Shown here in pieces: positions 54,254 through 58,052 of a DNA stretch of 58,052 nucleotides. The stretch lies in NCBI GenBank assembly GCA_910583725.1, contig CAJTXZ010000020.1, positions 1 to 58,052 of the forward strand. The letters are read 5' to 3'. Both the position numbers and the translations under genes were made by a program. This DNA comes from an uncultured Vampirovibrio sp. (GTDB taxonomy: Bacteria > Cyanobacteriota > Vampirovibrionia > Gastranaerophilales > Gastranaerophilaceae). Below the pieces are notes generated by a model. It worked only from the letters and a program-made list of their open reading frames with translations. It was not told the origin of the DNA and ran no database searches. Within the stretch, counting starts at the first letter, position 1. Every line of letters begins with the position of its first letter.

Positions 54254-56326
54254 GTGAAAGAGTATTGGAATTGGTTATGCAGTTGGAATTGGGATGATGA
54301 CTATGAATATGCATGGGTAATTCTGCTTATTAAAATACTTGCATGGCTATTTTTTGCTATCTTAGGTTTAGAGTTAGCTTGCGTTTATTACTTATTTGCC
54401 TTTTTTATAAGTGCCATAATGAAAATGAAAAATCCTGAAAGCCAAAACTTTTTTAATGGAACTTCTATTATTGAGTCTATTATTGGTTTTTTTATTATAG
54501 GTTTTATTTCTCTTGTCTCTTTGTACGCATTAGAAAAAGATTATTGCCCTGTTTTAATATTAAATTTTTTAGCCATAATAAATATCTTCTTTAGAATAAA
54601 TAATGAAAATAATTTGTTTAAACGCATTTATATAACATATGCAATTTTTAGCACATATTGTTTTGCAGGTTGGGTTATTGGTTTTTTTGGTATTGTATTT
54701 TTTGTACCGAATAATAACAATGGTGATGCTGGCATACTGAGCATTCAAGAGATTGGCGCAATACTCACATACATAATTGTATATACAAAGACTCTTGCAT
54801 CATTCATTATTAATACAGTTAAGAAGTCCAAAAATTCTACTGATTCTCTGTATTTACGAGCTGATAATTTATACAAGGATGGAAAATATAATGAAGCTCT
54901 AAAGTATTATCAACTAGCATATAATGCAGATATTTCAACTATCGATTACTATTACTATGCTAAAGGAATGACACATTATGCACAAAAAGACTATGAGAAA
55001 ACTTTATCTTGCTTAGATACCTTATCAAGATTAGAAAGCGATGTAAAAGATGAATGCTTAGATTTAATAGAAACGATAAAAAAGGAGTATGCAGATTTAA
55101 CAGAAAAAGCAAAACAAGAATTAAAGACGAAAGTAAATAGGCTGTATAATGAAAGTCTGAACTGCAAATGGTCAAAAAATTATATCCAAGCTCTTAACCA
55201 TATAACCGAAGCCTTAAAGATAGCAAAACAAGAGAAGCTTGATACCTCTAAATTTGTTAAGTTAAAAGATGAGCTAACAGACCATATAAATAATGAACCG
55301 AAAGCCAAAAATAAATTTCAAAGTGCGTTACAAGCATACAAGAATAAAGATTATGTGCTCGCAATAAATAATTTAGAAAATGCTATTAAACTTACCCCTG
55401 ATAACGAAGAATACCAAGCAAAGTTACAAGATTTTAAAAATGAATATCAAGAGATACTATCAAAAACTGATGATTATTATAACAAGGCAAAGAGATTTTT
55501 TGAAAGTAATAACTTTGAAAAGGCTACAACTGAAGTAAATAATGCTTTAAAATATCTTAAAGATAAAAAATACACAAAGTTAAAGAACAATATTACGGAT
55601 AAACAACAGAGAATACAAAACGAACAAGAAGCTGAAAAACTGTACTCTGAAGCACAAAATTTATACAACTCTGATAACGCAAATTTTGATAAAATTCTTG
55701 ATATTTTAAATAGGGTGGTTGAATTATCGCCTAAAAAAGCATACAAAGATATGCTCAACAAAGTTAAAAAAGAAAGCGATTTGATTACCGCAGAAAAATT
55801 ATACGAAGAAGCTAAAGAATGTTTTAACAATAAGAATTTTGATAAAGGATTATCTTTAATTAAACAAGCTGTAAAACTTGACCCAAGTAACAGGATGTAT
55901 ATTGATTTAAAACAAAAAATTGACTGGGAACAAAAGGAAATTGAAAAGACAAAAAAGGCTAATGAATCTTTTGAATATGGGTTAGAAGCATTCCAAGACG
56001 GTGATTTTGATGAAGCTATTGAATACTTTGAAGAAGCATTGAAGTTACAACCACACAATGCAGAGTGTAAAACTCTATTACAAAAGGCAAAAATTGGTAA
56101 AATTGATATAGTAAACTGTACTAAAGATGCGCTATTGACACTTGATTTTATCAATGAAGAACAAGCAGAAAGTATTGTACAAGCAAGAAATAATGGTGAA
56201 ATGTGGTACGATTATCAAAAGTTCGCTGAACGGTTTGAAATCATGCCTCACCTATGGACAAATGTAGAAGAAAAGATAGAGTTTCCATTGAAACAGGCAA
56301 ATAGATATGGCAGGAGGCTAGATTAA
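54254..56326 (+). CDS. membrane TPR protein with C-terminal helix-hairpin-helix
   Basis: The 690 residues have four to five membrane helices in the first about 190, then a cytoplasmic array of tetratricopeptide-type repeats (about 195-620; units such as ADNLYKDGKYNEALKYYQLA and YGLEAFQDGDFDEAIEYFEE). A ComEA-like HhH closes the protein (IDIVNCTKDALLTLDFINEE to AERFEIMPHL, about 618-670). It starts at GTG two bases after the previous stop. It would scaffold the system at the membrane and bind a protein or nucleic acid through HhH. Confidence 0.85.
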   Translation: MKEYWNWLCSWNWDDDYEYAWVILLIKILAWLFFAILGLELACVYYLFAFFISAIMKMKNPESQNFFNGTSIIESIIGFFIIGFISLVSLYALEKDYCPVLILNFLAIINIFFRINNENNLFKRIYITYAIFSTYCFAGWVIGFFGIVFFVPNNNNGDAGILSIQEIGAILTYIIVYTKTLASFIINTVKKSKNSTDSLYLRADNLYKDGKYNEALKYYQLAYNADISTIDYYYYAKGMTHYAQKDYEKTLSCLDTLSRLESDVKDECLDLIETIKKEYADLTEKAKQELKTKVNRLYNESLNCKWSKNYIQALNHITEALKIAKQEKLDTSKFVKLKDELTDHINNEPKAKNKFQSALQAYKNKDYVLAINNLENAIKLTPDNEEYQAKLQDFKNEYQEILSKTDDYYNKAKRFFESNNFEKATTEVNNALKYLKDKKYTKLKNNITDKQQRIQNEQEAEKLYSEAQNLYNSDNANFDKILDILNRVVELSPKKAYKDMLNKVKKESDLITAEKLYEEAKECFNNKNFDKGLSLIKQAVKLDPSNRMYIDLKQKIDWEQKEIEKTKKANESFEYGLEAFQDGDFDEAIEYFEEALKLQPHNAECKTLLQKAKIGKIDIVNCTKDALLTLDFINEEQAESIVQARNNGEMWYDYQKFAERFEIMPHLWTNVEEKIEFPLKQANRYGRRLD

Positions 56327-56469
56327 TGATGAAAGAACGACTTTATTATAATGATTTTTACGAACAAAACTGGCTCAAAAAAATATTTCAGATTTTTATA
56401 TTACTTATTATTCTTATTGCAGGTGCTTGTTATGGGATATTAAGCCTTATTGATGTTCTAGGTCTATAA
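56326..56469 (+). CDS. 47-residue single-pass membrane microprotein
   Basis: A short frame starting MMKERLYYNDFYEQNWLKK, followed by a hydrophobic helix (about 20-44). A perfect AGGAGG lies eight bases before the ATG, and the ATG overlaps the TPR stop by one base, which strongly supports translation. A polar, aromatic N-terminus and one helix suggest a membrane adaptor within the cargo system. It is shorter than common gene-calling limits and easily missed. Confidence 0.7.
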   Translation: MMKERLYYNDFYEQNWLKKIFQIFILLIILIAGACYGILSLIDVLGL

Positions 56470-56530
56470 GAAAAGCGTTAGAATTGCATTTTGATAGAAA
56501 CAAAAGAGAAAGGTAGAACTTTTTAACCAC

Positions 56531-56824
56531 ATGAACAACAACAATTCATACAACAAATTATATTTACAAATAATAATGCTATTAACAATACTTGTAGCAC
56601 TCTTTACAGTTGGATTTGCATTGTTTGAAATTTATATATTGAAGCAGGGAATATTAACCTCTGTACTTTGTTCTGTTCTAGTGAATGTTGTAATGTTTAA
56701 AGACCTTGCGAAGTTATCAGCAATAATTGTTATACAGTTTTCAGATGTTAAATATTCAGATGATATTCCAGATGGTAAAGTTATCAAAATTAAAGACTAC
56801 TTAAAGAAAAAAGGCAGGATATAA
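56531..56824 (+). CDS. two-helix membrane protein, unknown
   Basis: The 97 residues form two hydrophobic helices (about 11-33 and 39-60), followed by a soluble charged tail (about 68-97). No family is recognised. The ribosome site (AAAGG) is distant, so the start is uncertain. Its stop overlaps the nuclease start by one base (TAATG), so the two are translationally coupled and probably interact in the membrane. Confidence 0.65.
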   Translation: MNNNNSYNKLYLQIIMLLTILVALFTVGFALFEIYILKQGILTSVLCSVLVNVVMFKDLAKLSAIIVIQFSDVKYSDDIPDGKVIKIKDYLKKKGRI

Positions 56825-57561
56825 TGTCAAGACGGGGTGATTACAGAAGCTTTTATTTATTAGTTAAAATGGCAATAACAACCATTGTAGCAGTTTTGTT
56901 TTTCTTGTTTAGATTTCTTAAAGAAATTTACAGGTTCAACCTTTGGGGTGACCTCTTTAAATCCTTATTGGTTGGTTTTATTGGTTTTTGTATCGTTGCA
57001 GGTATAGCAGAAGCAAGCACAGAAGTCGCAGGATTCTTAGCTCTTGCAGGAATAATTTATTTTTGTATATGGTGGCACAAAAAGTTTTCTTATGCCGATA
57101 CTAGATTAAATTCATCAAATTGGCAAGAGCAGGCATGGTGGTGGACTCTTGACGGTTGGCAATTTGAATATGAAGTTGCAAGGGTTTTTAGATTAAACGG
57201 TTTTAAAGCAACCGTTACAAAAGGCTCAGGAGATGGCGGTGTTGATATTATTTTGAAGAAAGATAATTACAGGGCAATAGTTCAATGCAAACATCACCAA
57301 TATCCATTATCACCTGAACCAGTGAGAGCCTTATGGGGTATTAAAGATGACTGGGGAGCAGATGAAGTTATCATGGTTGCATCAAGCGGTTTAACTTCTG
57401 CAAGTGTTGATTTTGTGAGAAATAAGCCTAATTATAGGGTGTTAAATCTTGATGATATTATAAGAATGAGTCAATGCAAGGAAGTTCAGCAACCTAAAAT
57501 AGTTCAAGAAGTAAACACTTCCAAAAAGCCTGCTATTACTGGAGGAAAGGTTGATTTTTAA
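56824..57561 (+). CDS. membrane-anchored Mrr-type restriction endonuclease
   Basis: The 245 residues have three membrane helices (about 13-31, 45-61, 67-84), then a PD-(D/E)xK nuclease domain of the Mrr_cat type. Helix GWQFEYEVARVFRLNGF (about 111-127) carries the acidic residues, Asp141 lies in GDGGVD, and QCK is at 154-156, giving the D-x(n)-Q-x-K active site. The tail ends ITGGKVDF, like the GGRTIDF end of the AAA+ protein. It probably cuts DNA at the membrane and is the likely effector of the cargo system. Confidence 0.9.
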   Translation: MSRRGDYRSFYLLVKMAITTIVAVLFFLFRFLKEIYRFNLWGDLFKSLLVGFIGFCIVAGIAEASTEVAGFLALAGIIYFCIWWHKKFSYADTRLNSSNWQEQAWWWTLDGWQFEYEVARVFRLNGFKATVTKGSGDGGVDIILKKDNYRAIVQCKHHQYPLSPEPVRALWGIKDDWGADEVIMVASSGLTSASVDFVRNKPNYRVLNLDDIIRMSQCKEVQQPKIVQEVNTSKKPAITGGKVDF

Positions 57562-57601
57562 TAGTAATACCAAACATTCAGAAAGACAGGTCTATTAAGT
57601 A

Positions 57602-57639
57602 AAATAAGAATCTCAATTTATTGCTTGAAATTCTTATTT
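57602..57639 (+). terminator. hairpin ending the cargo cluster
   Basis: AAATAAGAAT (57602-57611) pairs with ATTCTTATTT (57630-57639), about 40 bases after the nuclease stop. It is AT-rich with little U-tail beyond the stem, so it is a moderate terminator that can also serve the convergent gene. Confidence 0.5.
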
Positions 57640-57697
57640 AAGAGCCTTAAAACCTGCTTTCTTTAAACATAAATCTGTTTTGAAATTTTTGAAACCT

Positions 57698-58030
57698 TTA
57701 ATATTCAGAGGGCAAAAGCAACATGAATTGCAAAGGGTCAAGATTATGCAACGATAAATAGAATTTGTATGTGGTAATTTTTTCATCAACAATAGTTGGT
57801 AAGTCGATAAAAGGGATTTTTTGATAAGCAACTGAGATGTGTTCATGGTAATTATCCCCTAAATATCCCTCATGGTAAACTTCCATGTAACCTGTTTTAC
57901 CTTGTTTTAAAGCAATTTCTACTACATAAAAGGTATCCTCTGTATCCTTAAAGGTTTGTAATACCTTTGGCATATAGCTGATGACATTATCCACAATCCA
58001 AAAGGCATTGAGTGTTTTTTGAAAATCCAT
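57698..58030 (-). CDS. small protein at right edge, unknown
   Basis: A 110-residue soluble, acidic-aromatic protein from ATG 58030, with AGAAGGGG just upstream; a GTG one codon earlier is possible. No domain is recognised. It is convergent with the cargo cluster and may be part of the next unit of the element, which lies outside the window. Confidence 0.55.
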   Translation of the reverse strand: MDFQKTLNAFWIVDNVISYMPKVLQTFKDTEDTFYVVEIALKQGKTGYMEVYHEGYLGDNYHEHISVAYQKIPFIDLPTIVDEKITTYKFYLSLHNLDPLQFMLLLPSEY

Positions 58031-58052
58031 CACCCCTTCTGTATAAACAAGT

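Larger units (their letters stand above)
44073..58052 (+). mobile_element. integrative mobile element (left part)
   Basis: The element runs from tRNA-Glu through repressor, excisionase-like protein, tyrosine integrase, DUF3987 module, toxin-antitoxin pair, second recombinase and a defence-like cargo cluster. No conjugation genes, terminase or capsid genes are seen in this part, so a mobilizable or satellite-type element is as likely as a complete ICE. The right end is outside the window. Confidence 0.7.

Noticed and set aside
55477..56154. 225-residue minus-strand frame opposite the TPR gene
   Set aside because: It is antisense to clear TPR and HhH coding sequence and has a Ser/Phe-rich shadow composition.
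57634..57846. 70-residue minus-strand frame at the right edge
   Set aside because: It overlaps the better-supported 57698-58030 gene and runs into the terminator hairpin.
1..58052. CRISPR arrays, rRNA genes, insertion sequences with transposase
   Set aside because: No regular spaced repeats, rRNA-like sequence or transposase frames were seen anywhere in the window.

Overview
The window looks like a chromosome segment of a low-GC, cyanobacterium-related, non-photosynthetic gut-type bacterium, most likely a Gastranaerophilales/Melainabacteria (Vampirovibrionia) member. Four things point there: a tRNA-Glu with the cyanobacterial sequence pattern, a DUF4330 protein, homologues of the cyanobacterial/plastid Ycf46, Ycf35 (DUF1257) and DUF2997 proteins, and many lineage-type proteins with a short N-terminal 'SFG' motif. 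This is inference from remembered family patterns; no search was run.

Positions 1-43,990 are chromosomal backbone. In order they hold: a GH57 glucan branching enzyme (606-2339); a degenerate amidohydrolase (2464-3777); a surface-polysaccharide group on the minus strand (O-antigen ligase, DUF4330, RfaE-type kinase, 3916-6884); small regulators and a WecA/TagO-type glycosyl-phosphate transferase (7.5-9.9 kb); glyA; typA; rimM-trmD; fusA; bcp and pheA; a phosphohexomutase; a Fic protein; rnpB; tatD; tlyA; an SEC-C protein; and a membrane thioredoxin. Scattered among these housekeeping genes are unusual proteins without recognised function. Three small paralogues (6953-7516, 11388-12065, 12095-12679) begin with a related motif. 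Three very large proteins have one transmembrane segment (14875-17436, 18729-21632, 34275-37142), and one 1502-residue protein is rich in coiled coil (24135-28643). Two copies of a long structured hairpin element (about 14.65 and 29.5 kb) share loop sequence but differ in their stems.

From the 3' end of tRNA-Glu (43997-44072) to the right edge lies an integrated mobile element whose far end is outside the window. It starts with a repressor, a divergently transcribed excisionase-like gene and a tyrosine integrase, followed by a DUF3987 replication-type module, a toxin-antitoxin pair and a second, minimal tyrosine recombinase.

The main cargo is a colinear plus-strand cluster at 50.9-57.6 kb. 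It encodes a DUF2997 protein, a NrdG-like radical SAM protein, a Ycf46-type AAA+ ATPase, a DUF1257/Ycf35-like protein, a membrane TPR-HhH protein, a 47-residue membrane microprotein, a two-helix membrane protein and a membrane-anchored Mrr-type nuclease. I propose this cluster as a candidate undescribed conflict or defence system: an ATPase core with associated redox and small subunits, coupled to a membrane nuclease effector. That role is inference from gene content and mobile context.
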